Below, piece by piece: positions 51,405-60,116 of a DNA stretch of 64,000 nt. The DNA comes from JBFGFX01 sp965232455 (GTDB lineage Bacteria; Pseudomonadota; Gammaproteobacteria; Steroidobacterales; Woeseiaceae), in assembly GCA_965232455.1 (NCBI GenBank), contig OZ246981.1, positions 744,001 to 808,000 on the forward strand, read 5' to 3'. Within the stretch, counting starts at the first letter, position 1. Each line of letters opens with the position of its first letter. A program made the translations under genes and the position numbers. The notes under the pieces are model-generated. The model searched no databases, was not told where the DNA came from, and saw nothing but the letters and a program-made list of their open reading frames with translations.

Positions 51405-53258
51405 TTGAGTATTCGAGGAGCGCTGGCAGGACTTTTTTCGGCACTTTGGGCTGGCGTGGACGGCATCCGCAAGGTCCTTCATCTCATTGTTCTCTTGTTC
51501 CTGTTCGCGGTCGTTCTGGGGGCCTTATCGGCAACGTCGCCGAGTCTGCCCAGCCGCGCGGCGCTGGTGATTTCGCCGGTGGGCGCGCTGGTGGAGCAGC
51601 TCGAGGGCGACCCGTACGACCGGGCGCTGGCGGAATTGCTCGACGACGCCAAACCGCAAACGCTGGTCAAGGACGTCATAGACGGCCTGCGGTTCGCGGC
51701 AGACGATTCCCGTATCGATGCCGTCGTGCTGGAACTCGGCGGCCTCGGTGGTGGCGGACTGAGCAAACTCGAGCGTGTCGCCGAGGCGATTGAGGATTTT
51801 CGCGAGTCGTCCGGCAAGCCGGTTGTCGCGACCGCCAATTTTTACAGTCAAGGCGCCTACTACCTGGCGGCGCACGCAGACGAAGTGTACATGCACCCCG
51901 AAGGTCTGTTTCTACCGACCGGCTTCGAGATGTACCTAAATTATTACAAGAACGCGATCGACAAGCTCAAGGTGGATTGGAACATCTTCCGCGTAGGCAC
52001 TCACAAGTCGGCGGTTGAGCCATTCGAGCGCGAGGACATGTCGGCGTTGGACCGGGAGTCCCGCAGCCGGCTCATCGATCAGCTTTGGGGGCGGTACCAA
52101 CGGCAAATAGTTGTCGCGCGCGGCCTGGACGACGGGGCCGTCATGGACTTTTCCGACAGGGTGCTCAGCCACCTCGCGGAAAACGAGGGCGATATGGCGA
52201 AGGCGGCGCAATCGCTCGGCTTTGTCGATGCATTGCTCACCCATGACGAGCTGCGGAGGAAAATCACCGACTACGTCGGCACCGACGGGGACAGTGACCG
52301 CGGTTACAACGCCGCGGATTTGGGCGACTATCTCGCGCAGAAACGGCTGCTGGCAGGGCCGGACGTGAAGGCGCAAAACGTGGCGATCGTGGTCGCCTCC
52401 GGCGAGATTCTCGACGGCTCGCAGCCACCCGGCTCGATCGGCGGCGAGTCCACGGCGCGGTTGCTGCGGCGTGCGCGTTCGGACGACACCGTCGAGGCGG
52501 TCGTCCTGCGCGTTGACAGTCCGGGGGGCAGCTCATTCGCCTCCGAACAAATCCGCAATGAGATCGAAGCGTTGCGGGCAGACGGTAAGCCCGTGGTTGC
52601 CTCGATGAGCAGCCTCGCCGCGTCGGGCGGATACTGGATTTCGATGGCCGCGGACAAGATTTACGCCCGCGAAACGACGATTACCGGGTCAATCGGTATC
52701 TTCGGGATGTTCCCGACCTTTCAGCGATCGCTGGAGACGCTGGGCATAACCACCGACGGCGTCGGCTCGACACGCTGGTCGGGTCAGTTCCGCGTGGACC
52801 GGGAGATGTCGGACGATGCCCGCGACCTCATTCAGTCGCTGATCAACAAGGGTTACGACGATTTCATCAGCAGGGTCGCCCTGCATCGTGATCTCGACAA
52901 GGCAACCGTCGACGACATCGCGCAGGGGCAGGTCTGGACCGGCACCGATGCATTGGAGCGCGGGCTGATTGACGAGATCGGCGGCCTGCAGGACTCGATC
53001 GAAGCGGCGGCGCAGCTTGCCGAACTGGATTCGGACTACGGCTTGAAGTACTTCGAGAAAGAGCTGAGTTCGACCGAACAGCTCGTGGTCGACATGTTGA
53101 GCAGCGTCGCCAGGCTCGGGGTCGATATCGGACGATTTCGCTTACGCGATTCCAGCGCCGGGCGCCTGGCCGGCCTGCTGGAGGAGGCCGCCGCGCCGCT
53201 GCTGCGGTTCAACGATCCCAAAGGCGTTTACGCGCACTGTTTCTGCAGGATGGATTAG
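51405..53258 (+). CDS. sppA: Signal peptide peptidase SppA (67K type)
   Basis: 617 residues, TTG start with AGGAG 7 nt upstream. One N-terminal membrane helix (VLHLIVLLFLFAVVLGAL) anchors two S49 domains. The general-base lysine lies in the first (YYKNAIDKLKVDWNIFRVGTHKSAVEPF) and the nucleophile serine in the second (MSSLAASGGYWISMAADKIYA, residues about 405-425), as in E. coli SppA. It digests leftover signal peptides at the inner membrane. Its TAG stop (53256-53258) is the first triplet of palindromic element B. Confidence 0.95.
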   Translation: MSIRGALAGLFSALWAGVDGIRKVLHLIVLLFLFAVVLGALSATSPSLPSRAALVISPVGALVEQLEGDPYDRALAELLDDAKPQTLVKDVIDGLRFAADDSRIDAVVLELGGLGGGGLSKLERVAEAIEDFRESSGKPVVATANFYSQGAYYLAAHADEVYMHPEGLFLPTGFEMYLNYYKNAIDKLKVDWNIFRVGTHKSAVEPFEREDMSALDRESRSRLIDQLWGRYQRQIVVARGLDDGAVMDFSDRVLSHLAENEGDMAKAAQSLGFVDALLTHDELRRKITDYVGTDGDSDRGYNAADLGDYLAQKRLLAGPDVKAQNVAIVVASGEILDGSQPPGSIGGESTARLLRRARSDDTVEAVVLRVDSPGGSSFASEQIRNEIEALRADGKPVVASMSSLAASGGYWISMAADKIYARETTITGSIGIFGMFPTFQRSLETLGITTDGVGSTRWSGQFRVDREMSDDARDLIQSLINKGYDDFISRVALHRDLDKATVDDIAQGQVWTGTDALERGLIDEIGGLQDSIEAAAQLAELDSDYGLKYFEKELSSTEQLVVDMLSSVARLGVDIGRFRLRDSSAGRLAGLLEEAAAPLLRFNDPKGVYAHCFCRMD

Positions 53259-53434
53259 AACCTATCTCACAATAGATCGTAACCGCGCCGGCGGCCCAAA
53301 GGGTTGCGGTGCGAGTGGCCGCGAGGCGGCGTTGCTCGTCGCTTATTTGGAGTCACCAAACCGCGCTCCTCGTGCCTTGCCTCGCGGCCACTCGCACCGC
53401 AACGCGGCTACGATCTATTGTGAGATAGGTTCTA
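53256..53434. repeat. Palindromic element B (nested inverted repeats with one core)
   Basis: Outer arms 53256-53281 and 53409-53434 are perfect 26-bp inverted copies (ends TAGAACC/GGTTCTA). Inner arms 53303-53327 and 53379-53403 are perfect 25-bp inverted copies (begin GTTGCGGTGCGAG). Between the inner arms lies a 52-nt core homologous to the two cores of element A. The arms show no similarity to those of element A. It lies between the convergent genes sppA and acr3, starts on the sppA stop codon and ends 14 bp before the acr3 stop. A role as two-way terminator is possible, but it has no T-run. Confidence 0.93.
53328..53379 (+). repeat. 52-nt conserved core, copy B
   Basis: It begins GGCGTTGCTCGTCG and ends CTCCTCGTGCCTTG, with apical hairpin TTTGG-AGTCA-CCAAA. 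44 of 52 positions match copy A1 without gaps. The last base is shared with the right inner arm. Confidence 0.88.
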
Positions 53435-53448
53435 GAACCTAACGGTCG

Positions 53449-54540
53449 TCACGAGCTGCCCGGCCGACTCCGGGCGACCTTGCCGACCGTCGCCGGCGAA
53501 ACGGAAAAGTATCCGCGGGTGGCGTTGGCGAGCGACACCAGCGACAACATCACTGGCACTTCCACCAGGACGCCCACGACGGTGGCGAGCGCGGCGCCGG
53601 AGTTCAGGCCGAACAGGCTGATCGCAACCGCTACCGCCAGCTCGAAAAAGTTGGAGGTGCCGATCAGTGCGGCGGGCGCGGCCGTGTCGAACGGCACCTT
53701 CCACAGAAACGCCCAACCGTAGGCCAGGACAAAGATCCCGTAACTCTGGATCAACAAGGGGATGGCGATCAGGGCGATCACCATGGGTTTATCGATGATG
53801 GTCTGCGCCTGAAAGCCGAACAGCAGAACCACGGTGGCGAGAAGCCCCATGATCGAAAACGGCTTGATCTTTCCGGTGAATTCGTCGATTCGCTCGTGAT
53901 TTCCCGAGCTGTCGAGCTTCTTGCGCGTGACGTAGCCGGCCGCCAGCGGTATCACGACGTACAACACGACGGAGAGCAGCAAAGTCTCCCAGGGAACAAC
54001 AATATCGGTAACCCCGAGCAGGAACGCCGCGATGGGTGCAAACGCGAAAATCATGATGATATCGTTGATCGATACCTGCACCAGTGTGTAGTTTGCGTCT
54101 CCGCGCACGAGTTGGCTCCAGACAAAAACCATCGCTGTACAGGGGGCGACGCCGAGCAGGATCATTCCCGCAATGTACTCCTTGGCGGTCTGCGGCTCGA
54201 CCAGTCCCGCAAAAACGTACTCGAAAAAGAGAATGCCGAGTGCCGCCATCGTGAACGGCTTGATCAACCAATTGACCACCAGCGTAATGCACAAACCTTT
54301 CGGTTTTCTGCCCACGTCTTTGAGCGAGGCGAAATCGACGTTGACCATCATCGGATAAATCATCACCCAGATGAAAATCGCAACAAGCAGATTGACATTG
54401 GCGTATTCGATAGCGGCGATGAGTTGAAACAGATCGGGCAGGGCGGCGCCGAGTCCGATCCCGGCGACGATGCACAGAGCCACCCAGATGGAGAGGAAGC
54501 GCTCGAACGCGCCCATGACGGACGGGTTTTCGGCGCTCAC
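53449..54540 (-). CDS. acr3: Arsenite efflux permease ACR3
   Basis: 363 residues, ten predicted helices. ACR3 features: MIYPMMVNVDFASLKDVGRKPKGL, the conserved cysteine in GVAPCTAMVFVWSQLVRGDANYTL, and SNFFELAVAVAISLFG near the end. It exports arsenite from the cytosol. Its start overlaps the arsC stop by 4 bp, so arsR-arsC-acr3 form one transcript. Confidence 0.95.
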   Translation of the reverse strand: MSAENPSVMGAFERFLSIWVALCIVAGIGLGAALPDLFQLIAAIEYANVNLLVAIFIWVMIYPMMVNVDFASLKDVGRKPKGLCITLVVNWLIKPFTMAALGILFFEYVFAGLVEPQTAKEYIAGMILLGVAPCTAMVFVWSQLVRGDANYTLVQVSINDIIMIFAFAPIAAFLLGVTDIVVPWETLLLSVVLYVVIPLAAGYVTRKKLDSSGNHERIDEFTGKIKPFSIMGLLATVVLLFGFQAQTIIDKPMVIALIAIPLLIQSYGIFVLAYGWAFLWKVPFDTAAPAALIGTSNFFELAVAVAISLFGLNSGAALATVVGVLVEVPVMLSLVSLANATRGYFSVSPATVGKVARSRPGSS

Positions 54541-54947
54541 AGGAGTTCGTTCTCGATCCGGTTTTTGAGCGTTTGGAATGCCTCGTCAAATGCCCGTGTG
54601 ACGTCTTCCTCGGTACCTTCCGCTTTCGCGGGATCCGGCGTGCTCCAGTGCAGCTTTTGGAATTCCCCCAGAAACGCCGGGCAGCTTTCGTTAGCAGCCT
54701 GATCGCAGACGGTTATCACCAGGTCGAAACGTTGACCGGCGAACTCGTCCCACGACTTGCTGCGCGGCTCACCGTAGCCGACGCCGTGTCGCTCCAGGGT
54801 TTCAACGGATTTCGGATGGACGTAGCCGGCGGGAAAGCTGCCCGCGCTGACAGCCTCGTAACGCCCTTCTCCGAACTGGTTGATCAGGGCCTCGGCGATG
54901 ACGGACCGGCAGGAGTTACCGGTGCACAAGACGAGTACGCGTTTCAT
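54537..54947 (-). CDS. arsC: Arsenate reductase (LMW-phosphatase type)
   Basis: 136 residues. The P-loop CTGNSCRS holds the nucleophile cysteine, and VCDQAANESCP supplies the resolving pair of the thioredoxin-coupled class. STPDPAKAEGTEEDVTRAFDEAF holds the Asp-Pro general acid. It reduces arsenate to arsenite for export by ACR3. It overlaps arsR and acr3 by 4 bp each. Confidence 0.94.
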   Translation of the reverse strand: MKRVLVLCTGNSCRSVIAEALINQFGEGRYEAVSAGSFPAGYVHPKSVETLERHGVGYGEPRSKSWDEFAGQRFDLVITVCDQAANESCPAFLGEFQKLHWSTPDPAKAEGTEEDVTRAFDEAFQTLKNRIENELL

Positions 54948-55321
54948 TGTTTCGTCGTTTTCCTTCGCGGTTCACAAAAATCCGTAAGCTCGATGACGGC
55001 GCATCCGGTATTCCTGTCCTCCCGGATACTGGCAAATTCGCTGCTGCAGCAGTCCTCGACCATGAAGCCGATCAGGTCGCGTATGACTTCATAGTTGGCG
55101 GAGTAGATCACCGACCGTCCGTCTTTTCGTGAAGACACGATTTCGGCGTTCGACAGGTGATTCAGGTGGAAGGACATCGTGTTGTGCGGCACGTCCAGCT
55201 TTTCGCTAAGCGCACCCGCCGGAAGTCCATCCGGACCCGCCTGCACCAGCAGGCGGAACGCCTTCATTCTCGTTTCCTGGGAAAGAGCGTCGAGCAGGAT
55301 GACGGCAGCCTGTATATCCAT
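54944..55321 (-). CDS. arsR: ArsR-family arsenic-responsive repressor
   Basis: 125 residues. Winged helix-turn-helix: DALSQETRMKAFRLLVQAG, AGALSEKLDVPHNTMSFHLNHL, VSSRKDGRSVIYSANYEV. The N-terminal ELCVCD-type metal site of plasmid ArsR is absent. Instead a Cys pair in VEDCCSSEFAS near residue 92 and further C-terminal cysteines resemble the Acidithiobacillus-type As(III) site. It probably represses its own operon through the two palindromes at its start codon. Confidence 0.93.
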   Translation of the reverse strand: MDIQAAVILLDALSQETRMKAFRLLVQAGPDGLPAGALSEKLDVPHNTMSFHLNHLSNAEIVSSRKDGRSVIYSANYEVIRDLIGFMVEDCCSSEFASIREDRNTGCAVIELTDFCEPRRKTTKQ

Positions 55322-55343
55322 ATGTCCATGTTAGTGGACATAT
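55320..55343. promoter_or_regulatory. Putative ArsR operator 1
   Basis: ATATGTCCA-TGTTAG-TGGACATAT, a perfect 9-6-9 palindrome. It fills the gap between the MFS stop codon and arsR and touches the arsR ATG. Confidence 0.65.
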
Positions 55344-56488
55344 TAGGATATGTCCACCATCGTGGACATATAACGATGTAGCAGAAATGCCTCCACACCC
55401 ATCAGGGCGGCAAGCAGCGTGTATCCGTAGTCTCCGCTGATTCCCCCGACGACCAACGGACCCAGGAAATAACCCAGACCCCAGGCAAGGTAGTAGCTCG
55501 CCGAGACGGTAGCTTTGAGCGAAGCTGATACGCAGTCGTTCAGATGGGCGATCGAAGAGACGCCAAATACGCCGAGCCCGATACTTGCGATCGTCAGGGG
55601 TGCGTATATCCAGGGACCGGAGAAGGACTCAAAGGAAGCGAGCCCCGCGGCGCCCAGGACGAGCCCGGCCGCCATAAATCTCGGCCGGCCGTACCTGTCC
55701 GATAGCGGGCCGACGATGACCTGGGCGGCGCCGATCGAGACGTAAAACAGGACGAAATAGACGCTGTTGGATACGCTGTCGAAGCCCTTTTCCAGCGCCA
55801 GCATTGCTGGCAGAACGCTGATGCAAACGCCGTAACCCGAACCAAACAGCAGGATTCCGAGTAGCGTGAGCGCCGGCTCCCGGGTTTTGACGAGCCCGCG
55901 CACCTCTCCGATCGCCGGCGTCGGTGTACCGACCGGAACGGAGGGTACGATCGTATGTGGCAGGAAGAACAGGACCATGACACCGCCCGACAGGCACAGC
56001 GCGGCGAACGAAAGGTACGGCAGCCCGGCATCGCCGTTCAGGATCAGATAGATGCCGAGCAGCGGTCCGACCGCCAGACCGATATGAATGGCCGCGTTAT
56101 AGATACCGATCGTTTTCCCTTTGGCGTGCGGGTAGGCCAGCGACAGTATCGCCGGGCCAAGCGCCCAGATCGGAGCTTCTCCCATTCCCTGGATCAGGCG
56201 GCCCAGCAATACCGCCTCGGAACTCGAGGAGAAATAGAAGACGAATCCCGAAACGGCGGCCAGAAGGTATCCGGATACCAGAAAGGGTTTTGCACCGAGC
56301 CGGTCAGCGAGGTAGCCGAGCGGTATCTGCATCAGGAGATACGAAAACGCAAACGCCGCGGCCAGAAAACCCACGTCCCACACCGAACCTGACAGGCTCA
56401 GTACGCGCTCGGGCAGCAGCGCGACAACCATGCCAACGCCAACCATCAGCAGTGACGCCGAAAAACAGACAACAAACAGAACTCTCAT
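55343..56488 (-). CDS. MFS transporter upstream of arsR
   Basis: 381 residues, about 12 helices. The loop 2-3 motif is GYLADRLGAKPFLVSGYLL and the repeat in the second half is GPLSDRYGRPRFMAAGLVL. It has a DHA1-like drug efflux layout. It is the first gene on the arsenic strand and ends at the arsR operators; its last codons (MSTMVDIS) are encoded by operator 2. MFS genes in ars clusters can export organoarsenicals (ArsJ), but there is no GAPDH partner here, so the substrate is open. Confidence 0.85.
   Translation of the reverse strand: MRVLFVVCFSASLLMVGVGMVVALLPERVLSLSGSVWDVGFLAAAFAFSYLLMQIPLGYLADRLGAKPFLVSGYLLAAVSGFVFYFSSSSEAVLLGRLIQGMGEAPIWALGPAILSLAYPHAKGKTIGIYNAAIHIGLAVGPLLGIYLILNGDAGLPYLSFAALCLSGGVMVLFFLPHTIVPSVPVGTPTPAIGEVRGLVKTREPALTLLGILLFGSGYGVCISVLPAMLALEKGFDSVSNSVYFVLFYVSIGAAQVIVGPLSDRYGRPRFMAAGLVLGAAGLASFESFSGPWIYAPLTIASIGLGVFGVSSIAHLNDCVSASLKATVSASYYLAWGLGYFLGPLVVGGISGDYGYTLLAALMGVEAFLLHRYMSTMVDIS
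55348..55371. promoter_or_regulatory. Putative ArsR operator 2, inside the MFS coding end
   Basis: ATATGTCCA-CCATCG-TGGACATAT, identical arms to operator 1, with centres 28 bp apart. It lies in the last coding triplets of the MFS gene. Confidence 0.65.
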
Positions 56489-56749
56489 GCCGAACTCCCC
56501 ATGAGCACCCTGCGAGCGGTCGCAGAGGTGCGAAAAACGATTGGGGCAGGAAAGGACGAGACGAAACTGGTTCGCCGGCGTGAAAGGACCTTGTGGGTGC
56601 CCCTCTACAGAATCTCTTCGGTCGCGGCGAGGTGTGCCGGGTTACGAAGAATCAGGAATTCTGCGAGGGCGGGGGAGAGCTTAGAAACGTCGACATGTCA
56701 GTTGCCAGGAGGTTGAGACCGGAATCCGTGACGCGATGTTACCAGATTG

Positions 56750-57106
56750 TCAGTCTGGCAACCTGGCGCTCTGGCGCAGTAGCGCGCGAACCGCTTTTTC
56801 GGGAATTTCATCGCGCGAACCGATCTCGACGTGTTTCGAGGGTTTTCCGCTTCCCTTTAGCAGCTCGCCGGGATCATCGAGTTCGTCCCCACGCAGGAAC
56901 CCAAGGTTTACGTGGTCTTTTCCACCGTAGAGATACACCAACGGCTGGCCGTCCGGTCCGAAAACGGTTGGTACGCCCCACTTCATCGCTTCGGTCGTTT
57001 TCGGCAAGGTTGACCTCACCAGTTTGCGTAATGCTTCCAGGGTTGCGCGGATCGGCGCGTTTTTGGCGGCGACATATTCGTCGACCGTTGACGGTTTTTT
57101 TGCCAT
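56750..57106 (-). CDS. DUF1801 domain protein
   Basis: 118 residues. DUF1801/YdhG-like blocks: STVDEYVAAKNAPIRATLEALRKLV, EAMKWGVPTVFGPDGQPLVYLYGGKDHVNLGFLRG and SRDEIPEKAVRALLRQ. Small cytosolic protein of the iron-chaperone-like fold; function unknown. It is monocistronic. The 261 bp between it and the MFS gene shows no convincing gene. Confidence 0.88.
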   Translation of the reverse strand: MAKKPSTVDEYVAAKNAPIRATLEALRKLVRSTLPKTTEAMKWGVPTVFGPDGQPLVYLYGGKDHVNLGFLRGDELDDPGELLKGSGKPSKHVEIGSRDEIPEKAVRALLRQSARLPD

Positions 57107-57319
57107 GCTTGAATCCGTGCTCCGGTTGCGACGGGCCTGCTCAAGATATTAACGATGCAATGATGATGGTTCCGGCGGCATTGGACAGTCGTAGAAACCG
57201 ATACGTCGCAGCGCACTATCGGCCGAGACGCGTCCGGCGTCGCACAGCGATCCGAGACGCCGCCCGGGAGCGCGGATGATTGTGGTTCGCCGTGCGGGAG
57301 GCGTTCGGCCGGCGGGACG

Positions 57320-58345
57320 TCAGTCCCAGTCGAGAATCACCTTGCCCGACTGGCCGGACTCCATCAGCTCGAACGCTTTCTGGTAGTCGGCGATCGGGTA
57401 CCGATGGGTGATGATCGGTTCCAGATCGAGCCCGCTTTGCAGCATGCTGGCCATCTTGTACCAGGTCTCGAACATCTCTCGGCCGTAAATTCCCTTTAAT
57501 ATCAAACCTTTAAAGATGACTTCATTCCAGTCGATAGCGACGTTGTCGGGCGGGATCCCGAGCAGCGCAACCTGGCCGCCATGATGCATTACGCGCAGCA
57601 GGTCACGAAACGCGGAGGGGTTGCCGGACATTTCCATGCCGACGTCGAATCCCTCTTCCATGCCCAGCTCACGCATCGTGTCGTCGATGGAGGCGCTGCC
57701 GACGTTCAGTGCGACGGATGCGCCCATCTTGCGCGCGAGACCGAGGCGGTAGTCATTGACGTCGGTAATCACCACGTGCCGCGCACCGGCGAATCGTGCG
57801 ATGGCAACCGCCATGATGCCGATCGGGCCCGCGCCGGTGATCAGCACGTCTTCGCCGACCAGGTCGAACGACAGGGCGGTGTGGGTGGCGTTGCCGAACG
57901 GGTCGAGAATGGCCGCCATATCGTCGGTGATTTCGTCCGGCAGCTTAAAAACGTTGAACGCCGGCACCGACAGGTATTCGGCGAACGCGCCGGCTCTGTT
58001 GACGCCAACGCCAACCGCGCTGATACACAGGTGGCGGCGTCCGGCGCGGCAGTTCCGGCAGACGCCGCAGGTGATGTGGCCCTCGGCGGATACCCGGTCT
58101 CCGATGGAAAACCCGGTTACTTCGATGCCGCACTCGACCACCTCGCCAAAAAACTCGTGGCCGACGGCCAGGGGCACCGGGATGGTGTTCCTGGCCCAGT
58201 CGTCCCACTGGTAGATATGGATGTCCGTGCCGCAGATCGCCGTGCGCCGAATCTTTATCAGAACGTCATTGTGCCCGACCCTGGGTTTCTCCACGTCCTG
58301 CAACCAAATGCCGCGCTCGGGTTTGGCCTTGACCAACGCTTTCAT
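57320..58345 (-). CDS. tdh: L-threonine 3-dehydrogenase
   Basis: 341 residues. Zinc-dependent medium-chain dehydrogenase: catalytic zinc in RRTAICGTDIHIYQWD and GHEFFGEVVECG, structural zinc in CGVCRNCRAGRRHLC, and the NAD site GAGPIGIMAVAIARFAGA. The WARNTIPVPLAVGHE segment is Tdh-specific. It oxidises threonine to 2-amino-3-oxobutyrate for Kbl. Its ATG overlaps the kbl stop by one base. Confidence 0.96.
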   Translation of the reverse strand: MKALVKAKPERGIWLQDVEKPRVGHNDVLIKIRRTAICGTDIHIYQWDDWARNTIPVPLAVGHEFFGEVVECGIEVTGFSIGDRVSAEGHITCGVCRNCRAGRRHLCISAVGVGVNRAGAFAEYLSVPAFNVFKLPDEITDDMAAILDPFGNATHTALSFDLVGEDVLITGAGPIGIMAVAIARFAGARHVVITDVNDYRLGLARKMGASVALNVGSASIDDTMRELGMEEGFDVGMEMSGNPSAFRDLLRVMHHGGQVALLGIPPDNVAIDWNEVIFKGLILKGIYGREMFETWYKMASMLQSGLDLEPIITHRYPIADYQKAFELMESGQSGKVILDWD

Positions 58346-59562
58346 CAGCTGATCACTCCAAGTTCCCGGCCGACGGTCGAGAACGCGTCGACCGCGCGGT
58401 CCAGATGTTCGCGGCTCAGGCCGGCCGACATCTGTGTGCGGATGCGCGCCTGCCCGACCGGAACAACCGGAAAGGAGAAGCCGATGACGTAAATACCGTG
58501 TTGCAGGAGCCTGTCCGCCATCTCCGAGGCGAGTTTTGCGTCGCCCAGCATGACCGGGATAATCGGGTGCTCGCCCGGCTTCAGCTCGAACCCGGCCTCG
58601 GACATCCGTGAGCGAAAGTAGGCCGCGTTGTCGTGCAGCGTTTGGCGCAGCGACGAATCGTTTTCCACCAGGTCAAAAACGGCGATGGAAGCCGCCGCGA
58701 TGGTCGGCGCCACGGAATTCGAGAACAGGTACGGGCGGGAACGCTGTCTGAGCCAGGCAACAATTTCCTTGCGCCCGGACGTGAAACCGCCGGACGCGCC
58801 GCCGAGCGCCTTGCCAAGGGTGCCGGTGATAATGTCGATGCGCCCCATGACGTCCCGGTACTCGTGAGTTCCGCGTCCGCCGGCGCCGAGGAATCCCGTG
58901 GCATGGCAATCGTCGATCATGGTCAACGCGCTGTGGCGTTCCGCCAGGTCGCAGATGTCCCTCAAATTGGCGATCGTGCCGTCCATCGAAAAAACGCCGT
59001 CCGTGACGATGAGTTTCTCCGAGCAGCCGCGCGCGGCTTGCAGCTGCGTTTCCAGGTCGTTCATATCGTTGTTTTGATACCGAAACCGCTGCGCCTTCGA
59101 CAGCCGGATGCCGTCGATGATGCTGGCGTGATTGAGCGCGTCGCTGATGACCGCATCGTCCTTGCCCAGGATGGTCTCGAACAGGCCGCCGTTTGCGTCG
59201 AAACACGATGGATACAGGATCGTGTCCTCGGTCCCGAGGAATCGGCTGATCGTTTCCTCGAGCTGTTTGTGGATGGTCTGCGTGCCGCAGATGAAGCGTA
59301 CCGATGCCATGCCGAAACCGAATTCGTCCAGCGCTTTGTGCGCTGCGGCAATGATCGCCGGATGATTGGCCAAGCCTAGGTAGTTGTTGGCGCACAGGTT
59401 GATGACTTCCTCGGCGGCTCCGTTGCTGCGCACTTTGACGGCGGCCTGTTGCGGGCCCGCAATCAGTCGTTCTACCTTGAAAAGTCCTTGGTCTTTCAGC
59501 GCTTCCGTTTGCTCGGCCAGCGATTGCAATAAGGTGCTGCTCACGGGGATTGTTCTCCGCAT
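58345..59562 (-). CDS. kbl: 2-amino-3-ketobutyrate CoA ligase (glycine C-acetyltransferase)
   Basis: 405 residues, slightly longer at the N-terminus than E. coli Kbl. PLP-dependent alpha-oxoamine synthase: NNYLGLANHP, GFGMASVRFICGTQTIHKQLE, DDCHATGFLGAGGRGTHEY and the PLP lysine in TGTLGKALGGASGGFTSG. It cleaves aminoketobutyrate with CoA to glycine and acetyl-CoA. It is first in the kbl-tdh operon, as in E. coli. Confidence 0.96.
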   Translation of the reverse strand: MRRTIPVSSTLLQSLAEQTEALKDQGLFKVERLIAGPQQAAVKVRSNGAAEEVINLCANNYLGLANHPAIIAAAHKALDEFGFGMASVRFICGTQTIHKQLEETISRFLGTEDTILYPSCFDANGGLFETILGKDDAVISDALNHASIIDGIRLSKAQRFRYQNNDMNDLETQLQAARGCSEKLIVTDGVFSMDGTIANLRDICDLAERHSALTMIDDCHATGFLGAGGRGTHEYRDVMGRIDIITGTLGKALGGASGGFTSGRKEIVAWLRQRSRPYLFSNSVAPTIAAASIAVFDLVENDSSLRQTLHDNAAYFRSRMSEAGFELKPGEHPIIPVMLGDAKLASEMADRLLQHGIYVIGFSFPVVPVGQARIRTQMSAGLSREHLDRAVDAFSTVGRELGVIS

Positions 59563-59609
59563 TGAAAGGCCGCAAAGTATACCAGTGGGCGGCCGGACAC
59601 ACGGACATT

Positions 59610-60008
59610 ATGAGTGACGAAAGCGAAACCGGGTTGCGTATCGACAAGTGGTTGTGGTTCACGCGTTTTTTCAAGACTCGCGCACTCGCGACAGCGGCGG
59701 TGAAAGGCGGTCACGTCAGGGTCAACGACGAACGCGTGAAGCCGGGCCATCGCGTGGACGTCGGAGACCGCGTCGATATCGTTCGCGGCCAGCTTCCCTT
59801 CGCCGTTACCGTCAGTTCGATCCCGAAGCGGCGCGGTCCCGCGAAGCAGGCGGCAGAGTGCTACAGCGAATCGGCCGACTCACGGGCGAGGCGCCAGAAC
59901 TTGCTGGTCGGCCTGCGCAGCGATCGCCTGCAGATGCCGACGACCCGGGGCCGCCCCGACAAACGGACACGCCGCGTTCTGCGTGCGCGAAATCGGGGCT
60001 CCGACTAG
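59610..60008 (+). CDS. hslR: S4-domain RNA-binding protein (Hsp15-like)
   Basis: 132 residues from MSDESETGLRIDKWLWFTRFFKTR, the family N-terminus; the open frame upstream overlaps the kbl promoter region. S4 motif: TRALATAAVKGGHVRVNDERVKPGHRVDVGDRVDI, followed by a basic C-terminus (RGRPDKRTRRVLRARNRGSD). Hsp15 binds 50S subunits carrying peptidyl-tRNA after abortive translation. The TAG stop is the start of an element-A arm remnant. Confidence 0.9.
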   Translation: MSDESETGLRIDKWLWFTRFFKTRALATAAVKGGHVRVNDERVKPGHRVDVGDRVDIVRGQLPFAVTVSSIPKRRGPAKQAAECYSESADSRARRQNLLVGLRSDRLQMPTTRGRPDKRTRRVLRARNRGSD

Positions 60009-60042
60009 GGGCTGTTTACACTGTGCGAGTAATCCCTCGCAC
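60006..60042. repeat. Solo outer-arm remnant of element A
   Basis: TAGGGGCTGTTTACACTGTG and the following CGAGTAATCCCT match the left outer arm of element A with about four changes in 32 bases. A small hairpin GTGCGAG/CTCGCAC (60023-60029 and 60036-60042) is present. It starts exactly on the TAG stop of the S4 gene, as in element A and the OPT gene. Confidence 0.6.
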
Positions 60043-60116
60043 GGTATTACGGGCTCTCCCTGGAACGATCTTCTATACTTGCGCTCCCGCAGCCACCGAC
60101 ACGATCTGACTGACCC

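Noticed and set aside
56489..56749. Possible gene remnant between the MFS and DUF1801 genes
   Set aside because: A 30-codon minus-strand stretch (LSPALAEFLILRNPAHLA) looks protein-like, but it has an upstream stop, no start and no recognised family; too little to call.
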